DNA of 64,000 nucleotides, from the NCBI GenBank assembly GCA_004802705.1, contig SGPL01000033.1, positions 12,750 through 76,749 of the forward strand, written 5' to 3'. Shown here in pieces: positions 11,843 through 23,377 of the stretch; the first letter of the stretch is position 1; every line of letters begins with the position of its first letter. Under the pieces are notes generated by a model. That model was not told the DNA's origin, made no database searches, and saw only the letters and a program-made list of their open reading frames with translations. This DNA is from Bondarzewia mesenterica. Taxonomy: Eukaryota; Basidiomycota; Agaricomycetes; Russulales; Bondarzewiaceae. Made by a program: the position numbers and the translations under genes.

Positions 11843-13038
11843 TCAACATACGATTTTCCCTCGCTCTAGACGCACACCATGAGCCACATCAATAAAAAAA
11901 ATTAAACCAATGCCTACCCTGTCCATGGGAATCCCAATCAACTCGCGGCCACCCTGATAACCTGCATGCGGAACATCTTTGCTGTTCAACCGATCCAACA
12001 CATTCGCTGCAATTACGGCAGCATGCCTTTTGAATTTGTCTAGCTTGCAGCGTTCCGTATTTTCGAGGGCTTCGCCCACACAAAATCCGCCTGGATGATC
12101 TGGAAGCTCCAATCCGGGTGTTACGCGCACATATCCTTTCAGGGTGAGGATATCTGGCCCCAGGGTGGCAATGAATTATAAGAGTCCAGTCGACAATGTC
12201 TAAAAAAGAGAAGTTGGACGTACGACTAGGTCCGTTGGAATGGCTTTGTCCTTGCGCGTACGGACGACACCGTCTGTTGGTTCACACTCATATCGATGGC
12301 CGTCAAAGACGAACATAACACCGCGAGCTTCCATCTCTTGCTGCATACGCTTGCGGAAGTGATCTGGATATATTTTGCTGAAAGGGAGGAAACCACTCTA
12401 GTTTAACCCATCGTATCAATAACGAATGGAGATATTGAGAGCCTGCATGGTATACTTACCGGCCATAGCTCCTTGATCTCGCCTGCGAGTTCTGAATATC
12501 ACTGGATAAGTCCCAGAATTACGACCTGAAAGATGAACAGACGAACGCTCCTATATTAACCAGTCCGCCACCGCCCATGACGATACCCTTCGCGTCCATG
12601 ATCTTCTTCCGCCAGTCCGCAATAAACTTCAAAGTCTCCTCTTCAGTATCCGGGTTGCCAAATTGGCCCTCCCACTTCATCTCAGGGACAAGCACCAAAA
12701 CGTTCGTACCATGGCTTCTCCCCGTCCGCTAAGACAACCCAGCCACCCTTGCCCTTGTCCTCTTCCACCTCCTTAATTTCCACCACCCTCCCGAACTTGA
12801 CCTCTCCAAACCGAGACGACAACAGCCGGCCATAAGAATGAGTATCCTGTCTTCCAGCTTTCCCTCCCGCGTAACAGCCAAGCGGAGGCTCGCTGGCAAG
12901 TGCACGTAGAACGGACGCACCGTGACGAGTGTCAAAGTGTCGCGCTGGGTCGAGCTTCTTCGCCAGTATTCGGACGGATATCGCCCCGCCGCCGGCAACG
13001 ATGACGACGCTCTTCTTGTCGCTCACCTGATTCATCAT
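11843..13038 (-). pseudogene. AIF/FSP1-type FAD-NAD(P)H oxidoreductase, apparently decayed
   Basis: The reading resembles the fungal apoptosis-inducing-factor-like oxidoreductases: VVIVAGGGAISVRILAKKLD, then LTLVTVRPFYVHLPASLRLA, YGRLLSSRFGEVKFGRVVEI, WVVLADGEK, NPDTEEETLKFIADWRKKI, LAGEIKELWP, and GYVRVTPGLELPDHPGGFCV with GEALENTERCKLDKFKRHAA. These pieces do not share a frame. A shift lies near 12,945 (between PARH and LTLVT), a second near 12,835 (before YGRLL), and an extra base near 12,710 (tac-gaa-cgtt where tac-gac-gtt is expected) leads to an early stop. The GxGxxG loop looks shortened (GGGAISV). The C-terminus also diverges from the family after GYQGGRELI. The likely former start is the ATG at 13038. 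Sequencing error could explain some shifts, but not all changes together. Confidence 0.62.
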
Positions 13039-13931
13039 GGGCTCTAAAAAAAAATCCAAACAAAATGAAAGTGGGGATGAACTAGCTACAGAGCACTGAT
13101 TATACGGCCGAGACGTGTCGTTTTATCTGATAAGATTCATTCAGTCGACTGCGGCAGTGGATGTGAATGGGATGCGGCTGATGGGCTCATACTAAGCATT
13201 CGAGGCATTTATGCTGCTACTAGTGCTAGTGCCAGTGCATGATAATGCCGACGAATCCAACGCTATCCAACGGAGGACTTGAAAGTTGACAAAGCTGACA
13301 GTCCACCTTGGGAATCCGATGCGCAGATCGGTGACAGCGCCACTTATATAGACCTCTACTACAGCTCCTTCTGCACCTCGATAAATAAAAAACTAACAAA
13401 TTAAAAATGCCAACAGTTGATTCATGCTACATAGTATTTGTATGCAAAAACGTAAGCTACACTAAGAGATACAGCACTGGAGAATATGCGACACAAGTGA
13501 TATAGTACAATAAAACAATGCAAAGCGGGAGAAGTCCGGGTTGTTGGAACCTGAAAGGTGTAAGGGGTCGAACCCGCCTCGCGGCTTAAGTCCTGAAGTC
13601 ACTGTGAGGAGTGTCCGAATCTGTGAGTGTTGAAACCCATGAATGATGCGATCGTAAAGTAGGGTAAGTCAATGCCAGAGCGATGAGAAGTCCGGGGTGT
13701 GTTGAAACCTGGAGGTTCGGGTGTTGAAGTTGAACCCGCATCACTGCTCGAGTCCGTGGAATCTACCATCATGAGTGTTGAAACTCCGTTGTCCGCGAGT
13801 GCAGGTGTTGAAACCTGATGTGATGGTGGCGGGATGTTTATCAGGTGGTCTTCGTCCTGGCTACGTATTTAGATTCGTCCTCTGTGCAAAACCGCATATT
13901 GAATTTGGTCACGGATGAGTGAATGAACCGC
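13039..13931. repeat. Intergenic region with imperfect short repeats
   Basis: Within 13,540-13,830 the motif tgttgaaac recurs (near 13,629, 13,700, 13,782 and 13,806, with a variant near 13,727). The longer unit gagaagtccggg...gaacccgc appears twice, near 13,530 and 13,686. The rest of the interval is AT-rich and shows no gene. The repeat is too irregular for a CRISPR array and CRISPR is not expected in a fungus. Confidence 0.5.
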
Positions 13932-14838
13932 TTACCACACGCGACAGATGATCTCGCCATGCGGGACGACGAAAACGGCGTCCTCTTGTGCACCCCACCG
14001 TCTCCATGTCTCTGAAAAGCGCTCTAGCTCCTCCTTGGTCGCGTGTCCCCACTCTATCGCAGACTTGGCGAACAATGAGCCAAAAATACGGTCCGCCCAT
14101 AACCCGCTCCACCAAGCTACCTCCTCTGGAGATGCGAAGCACCAAGTGCTAGTGGTCAGGGTAATATCGGCTCTGCTGAATCCAGCCTCCTTCGCCCAAA
14201 CATGCAACCGTCGTCCAGCGTCAGGCTCACCGCCATTCGAGCGTGCCACCTTTTGGTAAAGTTTCTGAAAGTCATTCATCCCTTCAACATCCGGGTACCA
14301 GAAGAAGGCGGAGGAATCCGACTCGCGCGCCGCAACTATTCCCCCAGGCTTCGCGACGCGGCGCATCTCGCGCAATGCCTGAACAGGATCCCCCGCATGC
14401 TGCAGCACCTGATGCACGTGCACGACATCGAAAGTACCATCCGGATAGTCCAATGCATGGATGTCGCCAACCACAAACTGAACGTTGTCCACTTGATGCG
14501 CCGCGGCGGTCGCACGCGCTTTCTCCAAGGGGTCGGGGACAGGTTCCAAGCCTACTACCTGCCCTTGGGGCACCAGCTTGGCGAGATCAATGGTGATCGT
14601 GCCAGGACCACAGCCTATGTCCAGGATATGCATGTCCGGCTTGAGATAACTCAGCAAGTATCCAGCCGAGTTGGCTGCGGTACGCCAAGAATGTGAACGC
14701 AATACGGACTCGGAATGCCCATGGGTGTATACAATGGGATGTGGAGATACCTCTGGTTGATCTGTACGATATAGGTAATTGTTGGTCACAATCATTTAGA
14801 AAAAATAGAATCAAAGGCTCACTATTTATCGTTGCCAT
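13932..14838 (-). CDS. Class I SAM-dependent methyltransferase (UbiE/Coq5-like fold)
   Basis: The motif I glycine loop is HILDIGCGPGTITIDLA; motif II is VVGLEPV; then NVQFVVGDIHAL (motif III region), FDVVHVHQVLQH (motif IV) and LREMRRVAKPGGIVAARE (motif V/VI). The substrate cannot be told from sequence; many fungal relatives are annotated as UbiE- or TAM-like. A 16-nt first exon (14838-14823, MATIN) joined over a 61-nt intron to 14761 gives MATINNQPEVSPHPIVY. The alternative is an ATG at 14795 inside that intron, which would replace five N-terminal residues by intron sequence and looks worse. Length about 280 residues, stop at 13932, no signal peptide. Its neighbours give no hint of a biosynthetic cluster. 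Confidence 0.85.
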
Positions 14839-15579
14839 GACTTGAATCAACACCTCGACCTCCAAAAAATGTTTTTGTAGCGTGTTGTACACAAGAACTA
14901 TTATTTCAGAGAAATTACTCGGGCGGTTGATGAGGTGATAATGGATTCAGTGCAAAAGGTGTTGGTATGGAGTTCATGTGGGTCATGATCTCGGTATTAG
15001 CGGAGTTGACGGTCAAGGCGCCGGCTATGTCCGCGACGAGGCTTTGGACTGCAACGACTCGGAGGACAAGTGACGAGGACGACAATACTCCAGCATGATT
15101 GGGCCCATGTCAGGTCCATGTAATAATTTCAAAAATACGGTTTGTTGAATTGACACTGCACTGTTATAGGCTTCAAGAACTGATATATCCAGACATGGAG
15201 GATCTACTAGTGTCTGTCTTCAATTTTGGCCTAGATTACTGGCAGCTACTCCCAGATCTGCCAGTCAGTTTGTGCACTTCGAGAGCCAGGCGACCGAAGA
15301 AATCACTGGCAAAACAATGCCTATCAACAAGACCGGAGCTATCATCATCACCTAGGTCAAGGCTGGTCAAGGGCAGTCAAGGGCCCATCGCCGGGTTATT
15401 CACCCGGTATCCGCAATGACAACAAAGTGCCTCACTGGCAGACGGTGACTCAAACCGCAAACTGCCACCAATGAGATCTTATCTCCTCATGATTATATAT
15501 ACCCCGCTCTTCATACAAACCCCACACCTGATCACTTCATAAGTATCTCCTTCGTTAACGCTGCACCGACGACGACAAT
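14839..15579. other. Intergenic, divergent promoters
   Basis: 741 bp between the divergent methyltransferase and MFS genes. A TATA-like stretch (attatatata) lies near 15,491, about 90 bp upstream of the MFS start codon. No other feature is seen. Confidence 0.45.
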
Positions 15580-17521
15580 ATGCCTGATGCTGTCGAGCAA
15601 TCCGACTTCTCTTCGGCCATCGAACCGCAGCTTCAAAGCACAGGATTGCAGGAACGTCTTCAGCGTCCGCCGACGGAGCGAAAGGACTCGGAATCCACCA
15701 TAGCAGGGTACACGATCAATAAAGCGGCAGATGTGGCCCCAGCAACCACTGCAGTCATAGAGGAGATGCATAGTGCTGATGCATCGACTGCGGGAGTGAC
15801 TTATCCTCCGGCACCGGTGCCCATAGCAGTCTCGGGCAGCATGGTCCCTGCCATTGAACAGCTGCCTGAGAGCCTTGGGATTCGACGTCTCCGCATGGGC
15901 GCGGCTTTTGTCGCCCTTTTTCTCGCAGGCTGGAAGTGAGTTATTCGTTCAATTGTACTCACTTGCCATATCTGGCACATCGCCGTTGCTTCTCTGTCTG
16001 ATTGTCTGATTGTTTGTTTGTGGGCTGGCGATCAGTGGTGGTGCTACAGGCACACTTATACCTTCAATCGAGCGAACTTTTGGCATCAGCTACGGACGTG
16101 TGGCCGTTCTCTTCGTATCTACATGTTTGGGTTATATCGCTGCAGCCGCATGCACTGGGACTCTCTCTCGGAAATTGGGATTTGGACGTGCGCTCTTGAC
16201 CGCAGTTGCTACCGAAATGATTGGTGTCAGCAATTCCCCCAGCTTCGCAGTTAATCTCGAGCTGAAGCACACCATTCACACACCAGAACGTGATTAATTC
16301 TTCGCAGCAAGCCAGTTTCGGCCTCATGTGCTTCGGCTTTTGGGTCGTCGGCCTGTCGTTCGCGACCCAGGTCTCTGGTTCTTGCTCTTGTTCCTGCTTC
16401 ACATAGATGCTGAGAATATCGTACAGCTCGGGCTATGCAATGCATACTTCGCGATTCTCCGAAAGCCTCTCCTATATACTGGATTTCTTCACGGGATCTA
16501 TGGTCTTGGTGCTTTCGCTAGCCCACTTGTCGCTACCGCTATGATTACACGCGGTGTCCCGGTCAGCAGCTGTTCTTTCTATCTGTCGTGGCAGACATTC
16601 ATTTTGTCGCCCATGCGCAGTATCATTTTTTCTATCTGACGAATGTTGGGATGAACGTTCCCGTGTTCGCCTTGATCTGGTTCGCTTTCAGAAAGTTGCA
16701 CGCTCTTCCTGCCCACCCCACGGAGCCGACAACGACGTCTCCGGTTTCGACTCTTCGCGAAAAACGCTCAAAAGCCGAGCGGTATGGACACTCGCAATTT
16801 TCTTGATGCTCTACGTCGGGTTGGTGCAGGCCTCTCCTTGTGATTTTCTTTTCTAAATGTTCTCTCATTAATTTTGCCTGTCTGCAGCGCCGAGGAGTCT
16901 ATGTAGGTCATAAATTTTGGACTAGACTTCCTACTGACAACGTACAATCTGAAGTGGCGGTTGGATCGTCTCATATGTTCTCGAAGTCCGCAAGGGCAGC
17001 CCAGAGGGCGCATCATGGGTCGCATCGTGCTTTTACCTCGGTCCGCTGCCCTTCAAGTTCTCTTGTCAAATTTCTTACTAAACCCATCTTCTCTTTTCTT
17101 TCTTCTTGCAGGCCTCGCCATCGGCCGCATCGCACTACCAACCCTCAACATTTTCCTGGGCGAGCGCCGCGCCATTTTCATCTACCTGTCCTTCGCCATC
17201 GGGCTCGAAGCCATTGCTTGGGCTGTGCCTGTCCTCGCCTCAACAGCCGCTGCCACCGCACTCGTCGGGCTCGCCATCTCGACGTTCTACACTGCAGCTA
17301 TCACGACGGGTGGCCGACTGCTTCCCCGCGCGATGCACGCTGACGCGTTTGCGTTCATCAGCTCTGTGGGCCAGAGCGGCAGCGCACTGTTCCCGTTGTT
17401 GGTGGGTATCGTGAGCTCGAAGAAGGGCATCTGGGTTGTGGAGCCGACTGTCGTGGCATTGTTGGGCGCGCAGGGCGCATGCTGGTACTTCGTGCCTAAG
17501 GTGCAAAGGAGGGCGGACTGA
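15580..17521 (+). CDS. Major facilitator superfamily transporter
   Basis: A twelve-helix-type membrane transporter with a long (about 100 residue) N-terminal cytoplasmic segment. Pieces that splice in frame: FVALFLAGW|NGGATGTLIPSIE, GYIAAAACTGTLSRKLGFGR (conserved loop 2-3 R-x-G-x-G motif), QASFGLMCFGFWVVGLSFAT, YTGFLHGIYGLGAFASPLVA, EESM|GGWIVSYVLEVRKGSPEG, ASWVASCFYLG|LAIGRIALP and GVSS-like C-terminal helices ending at 17521. Donor and acceptor pairs are present at each junction, so the gene looks intact. The pattern resembles fungal MFS proteins of the BSC6-like group, but the substrate is unknown. It is convergent with the CASC3-like gene. Confidence 0.85.
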
Positions 17522-18286
17522 GAGCTCTGCTACATCACTCGGAAAAACGGGGTTGGTTTGCACTTCAGGAAATTTTGGGTTCTTTGGGTTCGACTAAAAC
17601 TATACTGACATGTAGACAACACGCATAAACTTGTTCCTCAGAGCAAATAGACAAGGCCATTCATTGTTCAAGTGTACCTTAGTCGATTGTAACATTGCAA
17701 GTGAAGCAGAGCAACAGAGGTCAAGAAAGAGAAAAGAGAAAAGGAGCAAACAATGGCATGGGAAAGAATCAAGAGAGGACGATGTCAAAACATGTATAAG
17801 CGTAGCTACACAGGGAATAGACCTCGGCAGACAAGTCAATTTCACAGTGTATGCATGTATATGTGTATGTACGTATGTATAGGCTAGAACAAAGCAGGTG
17901 CCAGCAATGTTAATGATCAGAATGTCGTGATCGTAAGAAAAAAAGCAGGAACAAATTGGGAGGAGGGGGGGAAGGGGACGTGAAGTAGAGAAACAGGAAA
18001 AATTGCATAACACGAGAACGCAAACAGCAGGCAAGACATGGCATGCAAGAATCAACTGAGAAACTATGCGAAGCGCAAAGACAAAAAAAAAAAGAGGAAG
18101 GGAGGGAACTAGCGGGACAGTGGAAACGCAAGAAAGGGAAAAAAAAACATTAGGTATGTTATGTATGTGCGTTATGTACGCACGCATCAATTGCATGAAT
18201 GCTCGAGCAAGTGCGATCACATATACGACAAAAAAAAAAACCGACCCGAGACCGAAGAAGAGAGCCCACCGATCATGCAAAATGGA
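17522..18286. other. Convergent 3' region, purine-rich on the plus strand
   Basis: 765 bp between two convergent stops. The plus strand from about 17,690 to 18,270 is strongly purine-rich with several A-runs, and there is a TATG/GTAT microrepeat around 17,848-17,880. A 226-codon minus-strand open frame here is low-complexity Phe/Leu/Ser/Cys sequence caused by this bias and is not called. Confidence 0.6.
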
Positions 18287-20761
18287 CTAATAGTAGACCT
18301 GAGATGCTCCGCGCGGATCCGGTGGGTAAACGTCGTACTGCACGACCTGCTGCGGCATATCGATGTACGGCTGGTACCCGTACTGCTCCGGATAATAGTA
18401 CTGTTGCTGCTGGTACGGCGGATACCCCATCATCCCGACATCCATCGGTGGTGGGTGTGGACGATGCTCCTCGGCCGGACCCACAGCATATGCGGATGCC
18501 TGCGAAGGGTTGGGGAAGTACTCCTGAGAGGGATGCTGCGAGTGCGTCGGCGGGATGAACACCGGCGCAGTAGGGTCTATGCTTCGTGGGACGCTTGACG
18601 CAGAGGAGCTTGTCACGCTCGATCGCAGCGAAGAAGGCCCATTGCGAGCCGCAGGTCGAGGCGACACGCTCTTCTTCGCATTTATCTCGTCCTCCGCCGT
18701 TGGTTTGCGAATCTCGACACGACTGTTTTGTCTCGGAGGTGCGAAGATCGGCGCTTCATTACCATAGGCGGGCGGTGTCGGCGAAGGTGCCAGGAAAGTC
18801 TGGAGACACGGAGAGATTGGAGTGATTATGAATGTGATGCGGGGCGAATGGCACACCCGAAGGCATGGACATGTGTGAGGACATAACTGAGCGAGGGTTA
18901 TACATCGGACCGGGTGGTGGTTGGAGATAAACCGCGCGTCCCGTTGCCACCTCGTATAAGAAACCGTGCTGATTGAGCATGATGCCCGGTGGAAGAGTCG
19001 GGGCGTAGCCATATGGTGAGCCGAAGGACGGAGAAGGCTGCGCCATAGGAGAAAAGACTGTCTGCAAGGGTGGCAGGACGGGCGGCTGCGCTCTCTCTTC
19101 CATCTGCGGGACATCCGACACTTCAATCCATCCGCCATTGCTCTCTGACGGTGAGATTTCGGGCGGCGGCTCCGATGCGATCTGTTGAACATCGTTTAGA
19201 ACGGGTGCCTGGTTGAATGGCGGAGAGCTGGGAGGCTGGGACTTGGCAGGCTCTGGCAAAGGAATGATGGTAGGCGGAGGAGGTTGGGTGATGATGAACG
19301 CATCGTCAATAGTCAGTTCGGTCACTGTCGTGGTCGGCTCCTCAACCGCCGTGGGCTCCAGTTCCGCTGCCTTCCCCTTGTCCGTACGTGGGGGCGGCAA
19401 ACGGACTGTAATGGACTTCGTGGTATCTGGCCCAGGTGTTGCAGGTGGGGATGGTGATGACCGAGTGGGCCAAGAACGAGGCGGGAGGCGGACTATTTCC
19501 TCAAGCTGTTCACCTGGTAACTTGATGCGGAACGCAGGGCCTTGACCAACCCTTGGCTTAAGCGCCGGATCAGAGAACAAGAACGACTCATGATGTTTGG
19601 TCCAAACGCGTTCGGGCTTCATTGCGTACCATATACGAGGAGATGCAGATGGAAGACCCTGTCTCGGGTAAGGGGAAGCAGGAGAAAACCCCCCGCGAGT
19701 GAAACCGCGACCGCGAGCCTGTACAAACCCACCTCGAGCACCACGGAATCCGCCGCGCATGAAACCACGCTGAGATTGCTGTTGTTGCTGCATCCCATTT
19801 CTCCGCTCGTCCCGTTTCTTCATCTCCTCGAACCCGTCATGCGTCCAAGGGCGCTCAACAGGTGGGACATCAGCTGACTCATCTTCCGCATTCTCGTTTT
19901 CCGATACGGGAGGTCGTGTATTTGGGAAAAACCCACCCCGCCCCCTCATCCCAAACCCATTATTAAACCTACCACGACCTCGCATACCACGACCTTGCCA
20001 TCTCCCTCTCCACCAACCACTCAAGCTCCGAAGATCCTTGTCCAGCAACCTATCATCGTGTCCCCAGAACTCACCGACTGTCGGTACATATGACGGGTCG
20101 CTCTCCAAGCGTTCTTGATATGCCTGTCGAGCGGTCTGTCCTGTACGACGCGGTGTTGATGATGCTCTTTCGTGCGGCTGAGAAGCGGACGGAGCGGGAG
20201 ACTCTGCTCTGTCAGAATGCTCTGGTGGGGGGACTGGAGATGGCGTAGTAGCCGGAGCAGAGGAAGTGCGCTCTGGAACCGGCCGCTTTCCCCCCCTCTC
20301 TGCCTTGCGCGATCGCAGGCTCTGCAATCGATGTTCCGCATCGAGCTCAGCAAAGTCGATAACTGGCAGATCAGATGTGTCGTTTAAGGACTCCTCGGCC
20401 CAATCCAGTGGGGCACTCAGCAGGGTTGGGCAACCGAAGCGGACTTGGCGATGGGAGGGATGGCACTGACGTCTGGAGGTTGTGGAGTATGCGTCGAACT
20501 TGGGATGACGACCTCTGGGTGGCCAGTCGCGGGCACGTCCTCCGAGGCTGGCTCTGTCTCCGAGTCTGATTCTGAATCGAGAGAAGAGCGATCGTCATCT
20601 GACTCGGAATCGGTCCTCGCCTCTCGCTCGAACTCCTCGTCACTGTATATGCTGTCGTTGGCTCTCCCTCGACGCCTGACAAACCGTGTCTTCTTCTGCA
20701 GTGACTGCGCACGAGCGATCGAAGACGGCTTTGCGGCTTTCGTAGAAGTGGGAGCAGGCAT
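18287..20761 (-). CDS. Barentsz/CASC3-like exon junction complex protein
   Basis: CASC3/Barentsz (MLN51) joins the exon junction complex on spliced mRNA through its SELOR domain, which clamps eIF4A3. The two conserved SELOR pieces are seen: DPSYVPTVGEFWGHDDR and, after an RGG-rich insert (GRGMRGRGRFNNGFGMRGRG), RPWTHDGFEEMKKRDE. An acidic N-terminus (SESDDDRSSLDSESDSETE) and a long Pro/Gln/Tyr-rich C-terminus (YPPYQQQQYYYPEQYGYQPY) flank it. Start at 20761, stop at 18287, about 780 residues. Two changes of frame need introns or errors: near 20,410-20,520, and near 18,800, where a 55-nt GT-AG intron fits. Assignment to the family is good; the gene model is approximate. Confidence 0.75.
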
Positions 20762-21420
20762 TTGAAAGACAGCTGAAGTGTTCAGGAGAAGTATAAGATG
20801 AGCGGAACACGATGCTCAAACCAGCATAAAGAGATACAAGAGAACAATGCGCACCCAGGAAACGAAGAGCGTTCGATGATGAAGGATCTTAGGAGGCAAA
20901 GGACGAAAAAAAAGACAATAATCAAGAGTTGTCTCGCGGTATATTGACAGTCAAGAGCAATGGAATGAGAAAAAGGAAAATGGTGGTGGAAGGTGTCGAG
21001 AACGACGGAGACGACGACGACGACTGATGAGTGAGGGAAAGTCTCAAAGCAATTTCAAACTCCGCGCCCGCAGGCCGCAGTGACGACACGAGGATGCGCC
21101 GGCACCGCCCTTTTGACTCGTCTGACTTCTCTTCACTAACCTCACTCAGTGGGCAAACATCAGTGTCAAAACCGGTGTCTGCAATATCCTGTGACGTTTT
21201 ACAGTATCATGTTTCGGTTCTAAGCAGCAGGCTTATTTTTTTTTCTCACCTTGAATGTAGAATTTTCCCCTTTACACCTTTATCGTCTTTGGCACTATAT
21301 TGAACGTTGAAAATTCGATCAGGTGTGGGTTATGACTTGTGGTTTGAGGACACACAACCGCTGGGCAGGATAGTACAGTATCTCAGACAAACATTTGATT
21401 TTCATCCGTGCGTCATGTTC
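20762..21420. other. Intergenic
   Basis: Promoter and 5' UTR of the CASC3-like gene, then the 3' UTR of the hydrolase. Purine-rich gacgacgacgacga microrepeat near 21,009-21,022. No gene recognised. Confidence 0.5.
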
Positions 21421-23195
21421 TTACAGGTTTGTCTTTGTCTTCCCCGTCAGCGACAAACCCTCCAACCACTCCATTACCTTATTCGTAATGACCTCTCTCG
21501 CCTCCACCATGACCCAGTGCCCGACGCCCTCCAGCGCGATATCCTGCATCCTTGGAATGAACGCCCTCGATCTCGCAATGGCCCCAGGAGTCGAGGTCGC
21601 ATCCTTCGTTCCCCAAAAATAAAACACGGGTAAGTCCGCACGCATCTCTGATGGTAAGTTCCCGGCTGAAATCCAACGTAGCGGTCAAGAATTCAAAGTC
21701 CGTATTCATCACTAAAGATAAAAAATGAGCCGTTACCTTGTTCTCCTCGTAACGAACTTTGGTCGTCCGGTAATAGGATAAAGGCCCTTGCATGCTCTTC
21801 AATTTCGAGACGTAGTATCCAAGTTCCTATTGCAATGCGTGTTTTAACATGCACAATGCAATGATCAACGTCAGTATATTCTCACCTCATCGCTGACATG
21901 AACCTTCTTGGTCGGCGTCCCTTCCTCCCCTTCCAAGAGATATTCCCTCAAATTTCCCACTTGAACAAAAGGCTTACTAGGACGCACTCGCCCATACATT
22001 AGCCGCAAAAAGCGGTCCAGGTTGCTCTCGATCTCGCTCGTCGACTCGTCGTTGGCGAAATAAAGTTGGTATCCAAAATTGGGCACTCGCTTTACAATTT
22101 CTTCGAGGGAGATGTATTCTGGGGTCGGCGGCACGTATGGCACCGATAGCCTATTTTTTATGAGGTTTTATTTGTGCTGAAGGACTGAAATGAATGTATT
22201 TCGTACATAGCAAGAGCCAACAATCTGCCAGGATGCCATAAGGCAAACCGCCCGGCCGTGTAGGAGCCCCAGTCATGGCCGATGAGTATCTGCATAATGT
22301 CAACTGACCTAAAATCTCAAACTCAAGATAGGCAAAGCAGACTTACAACTCTTTGTACACCTACAAGATCCAACAAAGCAGCTAGGTCGTCGCACAGCTT
22401 CTTCATGGAGTACTCTTCCGCCGCTGCCGGCTTCTCCGTCCCGCCATAACCCAACATATCAGGAGCGATCACTCTGTACCCCCTCTTTACCCAAGGGCCA
22501 ATTTGGTACCGCCACCCATACCTGTGACAAATTATGTCTCAATTTAAACATATATTGGCGCATATTACATTACAGACACGCACCATAAGTCGGGAAACCC
22601 ATGCACGCAGACGATAGTAGGCACCATCGCCGGGTCATACCCGACGGGCGTTTGGTCCACGAATGGTACGTCCGACCTGTGGACAAACGCGCGGTCCTGT
22701 GATTGAAGCTCGTGGGATCCGAGGGGTCCATTGCCATTTCCACTACTGTTCCCTTGTTTCAGTATTTGTGACGACGTGGAGGTACGGAATGAAGGCAGGT
22801 CAGCAACCCTGGCTTGTGCCCCCACGAAGTTCGAACAGGTGTTCAGAAACAGGCGTGCGTAGGCCAGGAAGCTACCTTGTGTCCGGTCGGGCAGACTGAA
22901 GACCGGTAGATCAAAGATCGCCGTTGCCAGGTTGACTGAATAACGGCGAATGTTGACACTCCAACACTCGGTAAGAGTATCCCTCTCCGTTCATATGAAT
23001 GAACGAGAATGTAGCACGCAGGTGGAAGCCGAGCTTGAAGAGGATTGACCAAAACGACCCGAGATTTTGTAATAGAGTGTCAGTAAGCGTCTCTGGAGTA
23101 TATTCGTAATATATATCGAATTCAAGGCGGTGCGGTGTCACCTCTTTGAAAAATCTAGCATGGAACGTCGGAAGGCGAGTTATACAAGGCAACAT
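21421..23195 (-). CDS. Epoxide-hydrolase-like alpha/beta hydrolase with unusual N-terminal extension
   Basis: The catalytic core is clear. The oxyanion-site motif is VCVHGFPDLW. Next come RGYRVIAPDMLGYGG and the nucleophile elbow LIGHDWGSYTAGRFALWHPG (Asp nucleophile). The lid region contains LSYYRTTKVRYEE, and the acid and histidine lie in FYFWGTKDATS and EGVGHWVMVEAREV; stop at 21421. Upstream of the core the frame reads back through FSLPDRTQGSFLAYARLFLN with no ATG. Further up, another frame reads FKEVTPHRLEFDIYYEYTPE and GSFWSILFKLGFHLRAT from an ATG at 23195. Joining the two needs a one-base shift near 22,938. I cannot name the N-terminal region. The gene may start elsewhere, or its 5' part may be damaged. 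Confidence 0.72.
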
Positions 23196-23377
23196 GCATT
23201 CCACTCTGCTCACGGATCTTTCATCGGCAAAGGATTCGAGATAGCCACGTGCTCGTAGCACGTGGCTTCTCTCGTCCAGGAATTCACGGAACTTCGGACT
23301 TGTTCTGTACTTAAGAGCTTGCTACGGGCTTACAATTGCCCTCCGCTTCCCCTCATCTTCGTCGCGTTCCTCACCCA

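Noticed and set aside
13560..13740. Possible tRNA-like B-box (gtcgaaccc, gttgaaccc)
   Set aside because: No matching A box or cloverleaf arms can be drawn around either copy.
13530..13830. Possible CRISPR-like repeat array
   Set aside because: Repeats are irregular with unequal spacing, and the genome is fungal.
14202..14696. 164-codon plus-strand open frame
   Set aside because: Antisense shadow of the methyltransferase motifs I-V.
17600..18280. 226-codon minus-strand open frame, Phe/Leu/Ser-rich
   Set aside because: It is a by-product of the purine/pyrimidine strand bias in the 3' region; low complexity, no domain, and it overlaps the expected 3' UTRs.
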